Assembly (NCBI GenBank): GCA_937927415.1
Contig: CALBDS010000045.1
Coordinates: 40,730-104,729, forward strand
Length of the DNA: 64,000 nt
Origin: an uncultured Rhodospirillaceae bacterium
Lineage (GTDB): Bacteria; Pseudomonadota; Alphaproteobacteria; Azospirillales; Azospirillaceae
Direction of reading: 5' to 3'
This document shows, in pieces, positions 45,347 to 53,437 of this stretch (within the stretch, counting starts at the first letter, position 1; each line of letters opens with the position of its first letter). Position numbers and translations under genes: made by a program. The notes beneath the pieces are model-generated. The model made no database searches. It was given only the letters and a program-made list of their open reading frames with translations, and was not told the origin of the DNA.

Positions 45347-47275
45347 ATGGTCGCCGTGCTGGCGCTTTTCCTGGCCGCGACCGCCGTTCCGGTGCGGGCG
45401 CAGTCGGCGGCGGAACTGGCCATCTACCGCAACGCCTTCAAGGCCGCCGACGCCGACCGCCACGACGACGCGCTGCGGCTTTTGCAGGGGGTATCCGACC
45501 GGCTGCCGGGCAAGATCATCCGCTGGATGAAGTTCTCCGCCCCCGGTGCCGGCTTTGCCGAAACCGCCGCCTTCATCCGCGAAAACCCCGGCTGGCCCAA
45601 TCTGGCGGGGCTGCGGCGGATGGCGGAAGCGGCGATGCCCGACACGCTGCCCGATGCCCAGGTGCTGGGGTGGTTCCGGCAATACGCGCCGCTGACCACC
45701 GCCGGGGTGATCCGCTACGCCGACGCCCTGCTGTCCGCCGGGGAGCGGGACGCGGCGGCCAAGGTGGTGCGCGGCCATTGGGTGGACGCCGACCTCAACC
45801 CCGCCGACGAGCAGACGTTCTTGATCCGCTACCGCGAGCTTTTGCGGCGGCAGGACCACACCGCCCGCCTGGACCGCCTGCTGTGGGACCGGCAGGAGGC
45901 GGCGGCGCGGCGGCTTCTGCCGCTGGTGCCCGACGGGTACGACGATCTGATCGCCGCCCGCATGGCGCTCGCCAACGGATCCCCCACCGCCGAGGCGCTG
46001 GCGGCGCGGGTACCGTCGTCCCTGCGCGACGACGGCGGGCTGGCGTACGACTGGGTGCGCTACCTGCGTCGCAAGGGCGATGACGAGGGGGCAGCGGCGC
46101 GGCTGGCCGACGCGCCCGACAAGGTGGTGCGCCCGGCCCTGTGGTGGACCGAGCGCAACATCATCATCCGCCGGCTGCTGGACCGCGGCGACAACCGGGG
46201 GGCCTATCGTCTGGCGATGGATCACCGGCAGGATGATGGGGTGGGGCAGGCGGAAGCGGAATTCCTGGCCGGTTTCATCGCGCTGCGCCGGTTGAACCGC
46301 CCCGGCGACGCGCTGGAGCATTTCCAGACCATCTATAAGGAGTTCACCTCCCCCATCACCCGCGCCCGCGGCGCCTTTTGGGCGGGGCGGGCGGCGGAAG
46401 CGGCGGGCAACGCCGCGCGGGCAGCCGAATGGTACGGCAGGGCGGCCCAGTACGGCGTCACCTTCTACGGCCAGTTGGCGGCCCATGAGACGGGAAGCCG
46501 CGTGCGCCTGCCCGCCGAGCCGAAAGCCGGGGAGGCCGAGGCCGTCGCCTTTGAAAAGCGGGAACTGGTGCGCGCCGCCCGCCTGATCCACCGCATGGAG
46601 GGCAAGGCCGACGACCGGCTGGCCATGTTCCTGCGCCGCATCGCGCTGGACGCCAAGGATGGGGAGGATCTGCATCTGGCGGCGCGGCTGGCCCGCGAAC
46701 TGGGGCGCCCCGATCTGGCCATCGCCGCCGCCAAGGACAAGGTGCAGGAGGGCGTCTTCCTGACCGAAACCGGCTATCCCACCATCGACCTGTCGGGCGT
46801 GCCGGCCCCGGAAGGGCCGCTGGTGCTGTCGCTGATCCGCCAGGAAAGCACCTTCAACCCGCTGATCGTGTCGTCGGCGGGGGCGCGCGGGCTGATGCAG
46901 CTGATGCCGCAGACGGCCCAGCTTGTCGCTGCCAAGCTGGGGATCAAGCACACCCAGGCCAAGCTGATCGCCGACCCGCACCATAACGTGCGTCTCGGCT
47001 CCGCCTATATCGCCGACATGCTGGACCGCTACAACGGATCCTATGTGCTGGCGATTGCCTCGTACAACGCCGGCCCCAACCGGGTGCGCCAGTGGCTGGA
47101 CCAGTACGGCGACCCGCGGACGGAGGCGGTGGACGTGCTGGACTGGATCGAGATGATCCCGTTTGCCGAAACCCGCAACTACGTCCAGCGGGTGATGGAG
47201 GCGACCATCGTCTACCGCGCCAGGCTTCAGGGGGCGCGCGCCGACCTGGACCTGGCGAATCTGCTGCGGCGCTGA
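45347..47275 (+). CDS. slt: soluble lytic murein transglycosylase (Slt70-like)
   Basis: A 642-residue periplasmic enzyme. A signal peptide (VAVLALFLAATAVPVRAQS) leads into a long alpha-superhelical region of TPR-like repeats and a C-terminal SLT domain (about 490-620) with catalytic Glu500 in SLIRQESTFNP, then GARGLMQLMPQTA and IASYNAGPNRVRQWL. It cleaves the MurNAc-GlcNAc bond with 1,6-anhydro formation. Start is uncertain: ATG 45347 gives a short signal peptide and a weak ribosome site; the frame is open far upstream as a shadow of dapA. Confidence 0.9.
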   Translation: MVAVLALFLAATAVPVRAQSAAELAIYRNAFKAADADRHDDALRLLQGVSDRLPGKIIRWMKFSAPGAGFAETAAFIRENPGWPNLAGLRRMAEAAMPDTLPDAQVLGWFRQYAPLTTAGVIRYADALLSAGERDAAAKVVRGHWVDADLNPADEQTFLIRYRELLRRQDHTARLDRLLWDRQEAAARRLLPLVPDGYDDLIAARMALANGSPTAEALAARVPSSLRDDGGLAYDWVRYLRRKGDDEGAAARLADAPDKVVRPALWWTERNIIIRRLLDRGDNRGAYRLAMDHRQDDGVGQAEAEFLAGFIALRRLNRPGDALEHFQTIYKEFTSPITRARGAFWAGRAAEAAGNAARAAEWYGRAAQYGVTFYGQLAAHETGSRVRLPAEPKAGEAEAVAFEKRELVRAARLIHRMEGKADDRLAMFLRRIALDAKDGEDLHLAARLARELGRPDLAIAAAKDKVQEGVFLTETGYPTIDLSGVPAPEGPLVLSLIRQESTFNPLIVSSAGARGLMQLMPQTAQLVAAKLGIKHTQAKLIADPHHNVRLGSAYIADMLDRYNGSYVLAIASYNAGPNRVRQWLDQYGDPRTEAVDVLDWIEMIPFAETRNYVQRVMEATIVYRARLQGARADLDLANLLRR

Positions 47276-47282
47276 CGGGGCA

Positions 47283-47310
47283 GGCCCCTTTCCCGTTGGG
47301 AAAAGGGGCC
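47283..47310. terminator. hairpin between convergent slt and DHH genes
   Basis: GGCCCCTTTCCC pairs with GGGAAAAGGGGCC (one bulged A) around GTT, 8 bases after the slt stop and 26 before the DHH-gene stop. Lacks a clear T-run; probably serves both genes. Confidence 0.65.
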
Positions 47311-47335
47311 GTCTCCCCGATCAGCAATCCCCTGG

Positions 47336-48292
47336 TCAGCCGTCCGCCTGCATGCGGGCGGCGATCTCGGCCAGCGTGGCTTCGGCCTTGTCGTTGTCGA
47401 TCTGGCAGGTGCCGGCGGCCTGATGGCCCCCACCGCCGTATTCCAGCATCAGCGCGCCGACATTGGTCCGGGACGAGCGGTTGATGATCGACTTGCCGCA
47501 GGCCAGCACCGTGTTCTGCTGCTTCAGCCCCCACAGCACATGGATCGAGATGTTGCACTGGGGGAACAGCGCGTAGATCATGAAGCGGTTGCCGGCCCAG
47601 ATGGTGTCCTCGTTGCGCAGATCCAGGACCACCACATTGCCCATCACGCGGGCACAGCGGTCCAACTGCTCGATGAAGCGGTGCTGGTGCTGGGTGAACA
47701 GGTCCACCCGCTCCTTCACGTCGGGCAGGGCCAGGATCTGGTCGATGGTGTGCTGACGGCAGTAATCGATCAGCTCCATCATCAACTGATAGTTCGACAC
47801 CCGGAAATCGCGGAAGCGGCCCAGCCCGGTGCGCGCGTCCATCAGGAAGTTCAGCAGCGTCCAGCCTTCCGGCGCCAGGATGTCGGCCTTGGAATATTGC
47901 GCCGAATCCGCCTGATCCACCGCCGTCATCATCTCGTCCGAGACGCGGGGGAAACGTTCCTTGCCGCCGAAATGGCGGTAGACCACCCGCGCCGCCGACG
48001 GGGCGGTGGGGTCGATGATGTGGTTGTCCTTGCGGCCCACCCGGATGGTTTCGGACAGATGATGGTCGAACACCAGATAGGCCCCGTCCACATAGGGCAG
48101 GTTGGTGGTGATGTCGCGGTCGGTGATCGCGATTTTGCCGTCCTGCATGTCCTTTGGGTGAACGAACAGGATGTCGTCCACCAGATCCAGTTCCTTCAGC
48201 AGGACGGCGCAGACCAGACCGTCGAAATCGGAACGGGTGACGAGGCGGTACTTTTTGGTTTCGCTGCTCACGGTGCTGTTCGCTTCACTCAT
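47336..48292 (-). CDS. DHH-family phosphoesterase
   Basis: A 318-residue protein of the DHH/DHHA1 superfamily. Metal-binding motifs are TRSDFDGLVCAVLL (D-x-D), VFDHH (the DHH triad) and, in the DHHA1 part, LEYGGGGHQAAGTC, the substrate-binding GGGH motif. Relatives include NrnA oligoribonuclease, GdpP and exopolyphosphatase-like proteins; no GGDEF or membrane part is present here, so nano-RNA or dinucleotide cleavage is plausible but unproved. ATG 48292 has GGGGAAGAG upstream. Confidence 0.85.
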   Translation of the reverse strand: MSEANSTVSSETKKYRLVTRSDFDGLVCAVLLKELDLVDDILFVHPKDMQDGKIAITDRDITTNLPYVDGAYLVFDHHLSETIRVGRKDNHIIDPTAPSAARVVYRHFGGKERFPRVSDEMMTAVDQADSAQYSKADILAPEGWTLLNFLMDARTGLGRFRDFRVSNYQLMMELIDYCRQHTIDQILALPDVKERVDLFTQHQHRFIEQLDRCARVMGNVVVLDLRNEDTIWAGNRFMIYALFPQCNISIHVLWGLKQQNTVLACGKSIINRSSRTNVGALMLEYGGGGHQAAGTCQIDNDKAEATLAEIAARMQADG

Positions 48293-48480
48293 GGACTCTT
48301 CCCCAGAACCAGCCGTTTTCGGGCGTTGATGGAAGGTAAACACAGCCGCATCCTCGTGCAATCGCTTCCCCCCGTCCCGTCCATTGGTCGCAGGGAGATG
48401 GCCCGGACCGGGAAAGGCTGTTTCGCCGCAGCCTGCGATTGATTGCGTTGCCGCGAGGAAACAGATAGCATTTTGCCTAT

Positions 48481-48512
48481 ATGAATCGGCGTTTATATGA
48501 ATCGGCGTTTAC
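48481..48512 (+). repeat. 16-bp tandem duplication over the start codon
   Basis: ATGAATCGGCGTTTAT is followed at once by ATGAATCGGCGTTTAC. Since 16 is not a multiple of three, the ATG in the second copy (48497) is out of frame with the gene; only the first ATG opens the long reading frame. Confidence 0.9.
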
Positions 48513-51500
48513 CGACCTTGTGGGACCGATCCGCGTGCCGTCTTCTCCGCGCCCAACCGATACCGCCGCCCCGCTGGACGAGGGAACGCTCTCCGCCGTT
48601 GTCGGGTCGTTCCCCGGTGCCGCCCTGCGCCTGGACGCCGCCGGTGCCGTTCTCGACGCCAATCCGGCGGCGGAAGACCTGTTGGGCAACGATCCCGCGT
48701 GGCTGGACGGTGTGCGCCAGTGGCTGGCCGGCGCCAGCGTCGCGCCGGGGGTGCGGGCGGTGCCGGTGGACGCGGCCCGCGGCCCGATGGTCGTGGAATG
48801 GTCGGCGGTGCCGCTGGCGGACGGCGGTGCGCTGCTGCTGGCCCGCGATGCCACCCTGGAACGGCAGCTTCGCCAGACCCTGACCGAATCCCGCCAGCGG
48901 TATAAGGATCTGGTGGAGGCATCCAGCGATTTCGCGTGGGAAACCGGTGGTGACGGGCGGTTCGTCTTCGTCACGCCCAAGGGCGCCCTGGGCTATGGGG
49001 CCGAGGCGCTGATCGGCCGCCATCCGCGCGAACTGTGCGTGGATGAATGGGGCGACCTGCCGCTGCCCTTCGACACCCAGCGGCCGGTGGACCAGAGCGA
49101 GTTGTGGCTGAAGGGGGCCGACGGCTCCATGTCGTGCGTGGTGGCCTCGGCCGTCCCGCTCTTCAGCCCGTCGGGGCGCTGGCTGGGCGCGCGGGGCGTG
49201 TGCCGCGACATCACCGAACAGGTGATGCGGTCGGCGGAACTGGCCCGCGTGCGCAACCGCGAACGCCTGCTGGCCCACATCGTCCACACCCTGCGCAACC
49301 AGTTGGACGGCGAGGAGGCCTTGCGAGTCGCCACCGCCGAAACCGCCCGTGCCCTGGGGGCGGACGGCTGCCGCATCTACCGCCGGGGGGCGGGGGACGA
49401 CGGGGTGTCGGCGCTGGAGATCATGGTGGATTTCTGTGCCGAGGCGCCGCCGGAACTGACCGCCGCCGCCCTGATCCCGCTGCTGGAGGAGGCCGCGGCC
49501 AGCACCGATCCGGTGGGGGGCAGCATCGGGCCGTTCCGGCTGCTGGCCTGCGCCACCGAACATCAGCAGGCGCTGAACGGCGCCCTGGTGGTCTGGCGCG
49601 CCGACGATGCCGAACCGTGGGACGAGGACGACCGCCACCTGATCGCCGGTGTCGCCGACCATATCGGCATTGCCCATGCCCATCTGGCCTATCAGGAGCG
49701 GCTGCGCCGTCTGTCGGAACGCGACGGGCTGACCGGGCTGTTCAACCGCCGTACCTTCTTCGAGCGCATGGGCGAGCAGTTGGAGCGGCAGGACACCGGC
49801 CCCTCGGCCCTGCTGTATGTGGATCTGGACAATTTCAAGGCGGTCAACGACCTGCATGGCCACCAGCAGGGTGATACGGTGTTGAAGGCCATCGGCAGCC
49901 TGCTGACCACGGGCGTGCGTCCCGGCGATCTTCCCGGCCGGCTGGGCGGCGACGAATTCGTGCTGTGGGTCGGCCGCACCGACGAGGAGCGCGCCCGCGC
50001 CGTGGCCGACCGGCTGCTGAACGGCATCGCCGGCCTGCGCCACCTGTCGGCCAGCCCGGAAAAGCCGCTGGGCCTGTCCATCGGCATCGCCGTCTACCAT
50101 CCCGGCCAGGGCGAGACGGTGCAGGAACTGACCGACCGCGCCGACACCGCCATGTACGCCGCCAAGGGTCGTGGCAAGGGCAATTACGCCTTTGCCGCCC
50201 CTTACCAGCCCGACCACCCCGGTTCCTTGGCCCAGCCGTCGCCCGAAAGCCGCGGAGAGCACCCTGTGACCACCCCCGCCCCCCCGCCCGCCGTGTTGGA
50301 CCCCGGCAATTTCGAAAACGCCAAGGTGATGGCGCAGTCGGCCGATCCCCTGATCCGGCAGCAGGTGGCGGCATACCCCAAGACCCGGCCCGAGTTGCTG
50401 TTCTATCTGGCCGCCGACGCAGCGCCCGAGGTGCGCCACGCCATCGCCTGCAACGAGGCGACCCCGCGGCAGGCCGACCTGATGCTGGCCCGCGACCAGG
50501 ACGGGGTGGTCCGCCGCGCCCTGGCGCAGAAGGTGGCCGGTCTGGTGCCCGACCTGCCGGCGGAACGCTATTCGCAGATCGAGCGGATGACGGTGGAGTG
50601 CCTGGAAACCCTGGCCCGCGACCAGGCCACGGAAATCCGCGAGATCCTGGCGGAAACCCTCAAGCATCTGCCCAACGCCCCCCACGCGGTCATCAACCGG
50701 CTGGCCCGCGACGTGGAGCTTTCGGTCTGCGGGCCGGTGCTGCAGCACTCGCCGATCCTGACCGAAGAAGACCTGCTGGACATCATCCTGACCGGGCCGG
50801 TGGCCGGGGCGCTGTCGGCCATCGCCGGGCGCTCAGGCGTGTCGGCCTCGGTCGCCGACGCCATCGCGCGGTCGGACGACGAGGCGGCGATCACCTCCCT
50901 GCTCGCCAACCCCTCGGCCCAGATCCGGGAAGAGACGCTGGACCGCATCCTCGATCAGGCGCCGCAGCATGAACCCTGGCACGCGCCGCTGGTCCGCCGG
51001 CCGAAACTGCCGCCGCGGGCAGTCGCGCGGCTGGCCTCCTTCGTGGCCGACGAACTGCTCAAGGCCTTGCAGGAGCGCACCGACCTCGATCCCGCCGCCG
51101 CCCGCCAACTGGCGGAAGCCGTGCGCCAACGGGTGGCCAAGGGCACCGATGCCAAACCCCGCAGCGGGCTGGTCGATTTCGGGGAGGAGGAGTTGCGCGG
51201 TGGTGCGGGCGGCGGCGGTGGCGAGGAGAAGCAGCCCTCCGAACGCCCCACCGACCGGGCGCAGCGCCTGAACAAGGAAGGCAAGCTGACGGAAAAGCTG
51301 ATCGAGGGCAGCCTGTTCGAAGGCGACCGCGCCTTTGTCATGGCGGCCCTGGCGGAGCTGTCCACCATCCCGCTCGGCACCGTGGACCGCATCATCACCA
51401 CCCATTCGCCCAAGGCGGTGACGGCGCTGGTGTGGCGCACCGGCCTGTCCATGCGCTTTGCCCGGCAGATTCAGTTGCGCCTTGCCCAAATTTCGCCGAA

Positions 51501-51597
51501 GTCGGCGCTTAACGCTCGGGATGGCGTCGATTACCCCATGTCCCCGGATGAGATGCGCTGGCAGCTTGAATTCTTCGGGGTGACGGACGGGAAGTGA
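48481..51597 (+). CDS. PAS-GAF-GGDEF diguanylate cyclase fused to a DUF2336 domain
   Basis: A 1038-residue single ORF. Residues ~20-120 are a weak PAS-like segment, ~139-260 a clear PAS (RYKDLVEASSDFAWETGGDG), ~270-410 GAF-like, and ~415-560 a GGDEF domain (GGDEF at 489-493, I-site RPGD just before). After a Pro-rich break come ~430 residues of DUF2336 (DPLIRQQVAAYPKTRPELLF, RHAIACNEATPRQADLMLA, and TDRAQRLNKEGKLTEKLIEG). DUF2336 is an alpha-helical repeat family of alphaproteobacterial signalling proteins. At 50266 an in-frame GTG preceded by GGAGAG starts VTTPAPPPAVLDP, the way a free DUF2336 protein would begin, so two products are possible. The start lies in a 16-bp tandem duplication. 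Confidence 0.82.
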   Translation: MNRRLYESAFTDLVGPIRVPSSPRPTDTAAPLDEGTLSAVVGSFPGAALRLDAAGAVLDANPAAEDLLGNDPAWLDGVRQWLAGASVAPGVRAVPVDAARGPMVVEWSAVPLADGGALLLARDATLERQLRQTLTESRQRYKDLVEASSDFAWETGGDGRFVFVTPKGALGYGAEALIGRHPRELCVDEWGDLPLPFDTQRPVDQSELWLKGADGSMSCVVASAVPLFSPSGRWLGARGVCRDITEQVMRSAELARVRNRERLLAHIVHTLRNQLDGEEALRVATAETARALGADGCRIYRRGAGDDGVSALEIMVDFCAEAPPELTAAALIPLLEEAAASTDPVGGSIGPFRLLACATEHQQALNGALVVWRADDAEPWDEDDRHLIAGVADHIGIAHAHLAYQERLRRLSERDGLTGLFNRRTFFERMGEQLERQDTGPSALLYVDLDNFKAVNDLHGHQQGDTVLKAIGSLLTTGVRPGDLPGRLGGDEFVLWVGRTDEERARAVADRLLNGIAGLRHLSASPEKPLGLSIGIAVYHPGQGETVQELTDRADTAMYAAKGRGKGNYAFAAPYQPDHPGSLAQPSPESRGEHPVTTPAPPPAVLDPGNFENAKVMAQSADPLIRQQVAAYPKTRPELLFYLAADAAPEVRHAIACNEATPRQADLMLARDQDGVVRRALAQKVAGLVPDLPAERYSQIERMTVECLETLARDQATEIREILAETLKHLPNAPHAVINRLARDVELSVCGPVLQHSPILTEEDLLDIILTGPVAGALSAIAGRSGVSASVADAIARSDDEAAITSLLANPSAQIREETLDRILDQAPQHEPWHAPLVRRPKLPPRAVARLASFVADELLKALQERTDLDPAAARQLAEAVRQRVAKGTDAKPRSGLVDFGEEELRGGAGGGGGEEKQPSERPTDRAQRLNKEGKLTEKLIEGSLFEGDRAFVMAALAELSTIPLGTVDRIITTHSPKAVTALVWRTGLSMRFARQIQLRLAQISPKSALNARDGVDYPMSPDEMRWQLEFFGVTDGK

Positions 51598-51635
51598 CCG
51601 GCGCCGTCCTTCGTTCCAAGACCGGATTGGATGCC

Positions 51636-52250
51636 ATGGGTTTCCTGCGGGCTTTTCTCGTTCTGTTGCTTGTGTCGTTTCCGGCCCTGGCGGCCGCCCC
51701 CCGCGCCCCGGAAGAGGCGCCGGTTGTCGCCACCTTCGAGCGCGCCCGCGGCGCGCTGGGGGAAGGGAAGGGGGCGGCGGTTCTCGGCATGCTGACCAAG
51801 GGGTCGGTCGCGAAGCTGGAAGCGGTCCGCACCGCCGCCCATGCCGGCGACGGCCCCAGCCTGGACCGGCTGGATTCCGCCGGGCGCTTCGCCGCCCTTG
51901 GCCTGCGCCGTTTCCTGTCCCCGGCGGAACTGCGGCGGATGAAGACGGCGGATATTGCCGATGTGGCGCTGAAAAAGGGCTGGCTCGGCCCCAACATCAT
52001 TTCCCAGGCCGCGCTGGGGCCGGTGCGGGTGAAGGGCGACCGCGCCAACGCCGTGATCCTGGTGGACGGCAAGCCGTCGCTGGTCCAGGCTGATTTCGTG
52101 CGCGAAAGCGGGCAGTGGCGCATCGACCTGACCCAGCTTTTCAACACCTCCAGCGCCATGCTCAGCAGCTTCGCCGCCATCGCCGGCAAGGACGAGCGGC
52201 AATTCACCGATGAACTGCTGGAAAAGCTGGCGAAGAAGGCCGCGAAGTGA
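51636..52250 (+). CDS. secreted hypothetical protein
   Basis: A 204-residue protein with a clear signal peptide (FLRAFLVLLLVSFPALAAAPRA). The mature part has two blocks, FERARGALGEGKGAAVLGML and KGDRANAVILVDGKPSLVQA ... SGQWRIDLTQLFN; the second resembles NTF2-like/DUF4878-type domains that test a value then apply it (VRESGQWRIDL), a faint likeness. An earlier in-frame GTG at 51594 overlaps the preceding stop (GTGA), so coupling to the GGDEF-DUF2336 gene is possible, but ATG 51636 gives the better signal peptide. Function unknown. Confidence 0.7.
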   Translation: MGFLRAFLVLLLVSFPALAAAPRAPEEAPVVATFERARGALGEGKGAAVLGMLTKGSVAKLEAVRTAAHAGDGPSLDRLDSAGRFAALGLRRFLSPAELRRMKTADIADVALKKGWLGPNIISQAALGPVRVKGDRANAVILVDGKPSLVQADFVRESGQWRIDLTQLFNTSSAMLSSFAAIAGKDERQFTDELLEKLAKKAAK

Positions 52251-52283
52251 TGCGCGGGTGGCGGGGGCCGTCTCCCCGCCCAT

Positions 52284-52315
52284 AAAAAAAGCGCCGTCCG
52301 AAGACGGCGCTTTTT
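52284..52315. terminator. bidirectional rho-independent terminator
   Basis: GCGCCGTC and GACGGCGC enclose CGAA, flanked by AAAAAAA on the left and TTTTT on the right, between the convergent secreted-protein and gap genes. It can end transcription from both sides. Confidence 0.93.
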
Positions 52316-52339
52316 CGTCGGGTCACCCCCGCGAAGGAC

Positions 52340-53350
52340 TTACTTCGCGTTGAACATGGCGACGGCGGTGTCGCTCATGCGGTTGGAGAAGCCCCATTCG
52401 TTGTCGTACCAGCTCAGGATACGCACGAAGTCGCCGTCGATGACCTTGGCTTCCTTCAGCGCGAAGATCGACGAGTGCGGATCGTGGTTGAAGTCCGACG
52501 ACACCAGCGGCTCGTCGTAGCAGCCCAGGATGCCCTTCAGCGGGCCTTCGGCGGCCGCGGCCTTGATGGCGTCGCGGATTTCATCGGCCGAGGTCTTGCG
52601 CTTGGCCTTGAACTTCAGATCCACCACCGACACGTTGGCGGTCGGCACGCGGATGGCGGTGCCGTCCAGCTTGCCCTTCAGTTCCGGCAGAACCAGACCC
52701 ACGGCCTTGGCGGCACCCGTGGAGGTCGGGATCATGTTCAGCGCGGCGGCGCGGGCGCGGTGCAGATCCTTGTGCGCCGTGTCCACGGTGTTCTGGTCGC
52801 CGGTGTAGGAGTGGATGGTGGTCATGAAGCCGTGCTCGATGCCCACCAGATTGTTCAGCACGTACGCCACCGGCGCCAGGCAGTTGGTGGTGCACGAGGC
52901 GTTGGAAACGATCTTGTGCTCCGCCGTCAGCTTGTCGTGGTTCACGCCATAGACGACGGTGATGTCTTCATCGGTGGCCGGGGCGGAGATCAGCACCTTG
53001 CCCGCACCCGCTTCCAGATGCTTGGCGGCGTCGGCGCGCTTGGTGAAGATGCCCGAGCATTCGAAGGCGATATCGACGCCCAGATCCTTCCACGGCAGCT
53101 TGGCCGGGTCGCGTTCCTGCACCACGGTCACGGCATGGCCGTTGACCACCAGCTTGCCGTCCTTGGCTTCGACGGTGCCGGGGAAACGGCCGTGAACGCT
53201 GTCGTACTTCAGCAGGTGGACGTTGGTCGCCAGGTCGGCCAGATCGTTGATCGCCACCACCTCGACATCCTTGCGGCCGCTTTCATAGATGGCGCGCAGG
53301 ACAAGGCGGCCGATGCGCCCGAACCCATTGATCGCAACCCGAACTGCCAT
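52340..53350 (-). CDS. gap: glyceraldehyde-3-phosphate dehydrogenase
   Basis: A 336-residue NAD-dependent GAPDH of glycolysis/gluconeogenesis. INGFGRIGRLVLRA (Rossmann), INDLAD with Asp favouring NAD, catalytic Cys in SNASCTTNCLAPVA, HSYTGDQNTVD, and WYDNEWGFSNRM are complete. It is 87 bases downstream of tkt on the same strand, an arrangement common in alphaproteobacteria, where pgk often follows; here a terminator and a convergent gene follow instead. ATG 53350 has GGAGGAAGTC upstream. Confidence 0.96.
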   Translation of the reverse strand: MAVRVAINGFGRIGRLVLRAIYESGRKDVEVVAINDLADLATNVHLLKYDSVHGRFPGTVEAKDGKLVVNGHAVTVVQERDPAKLPWKDLGVDIAFECSGIFTKRADAAKHLEAGAGKVLISAPATDEDITVVYGVNHDKLTAEHKIVSNASCTTNCLAPVAYVLNNLVGIEHGFMTTIHSYTGDQNTVDTAHKDLHRARAAALNMIPTSTGAAKAVGLVLPELKGKLDGTAIRVPTANVSVVDLKFKAKRKTSADEIRDAIKAAAAEGPLKGILGCYDEPLVSSDFNHDPHSSIFALKEAKVIDGDFVRILSWYDNEWGFSNRMSDTAVAMFNAK

Positions 53351-53437
53351 GACTTCCTCCAGTCTGTCGTTTCGGCCGCCGCCGCCGCATGCGGACGGCG
53401 GCCGTTTGTGCAAATCCTGACGTCTTGCGTGGTTTTC

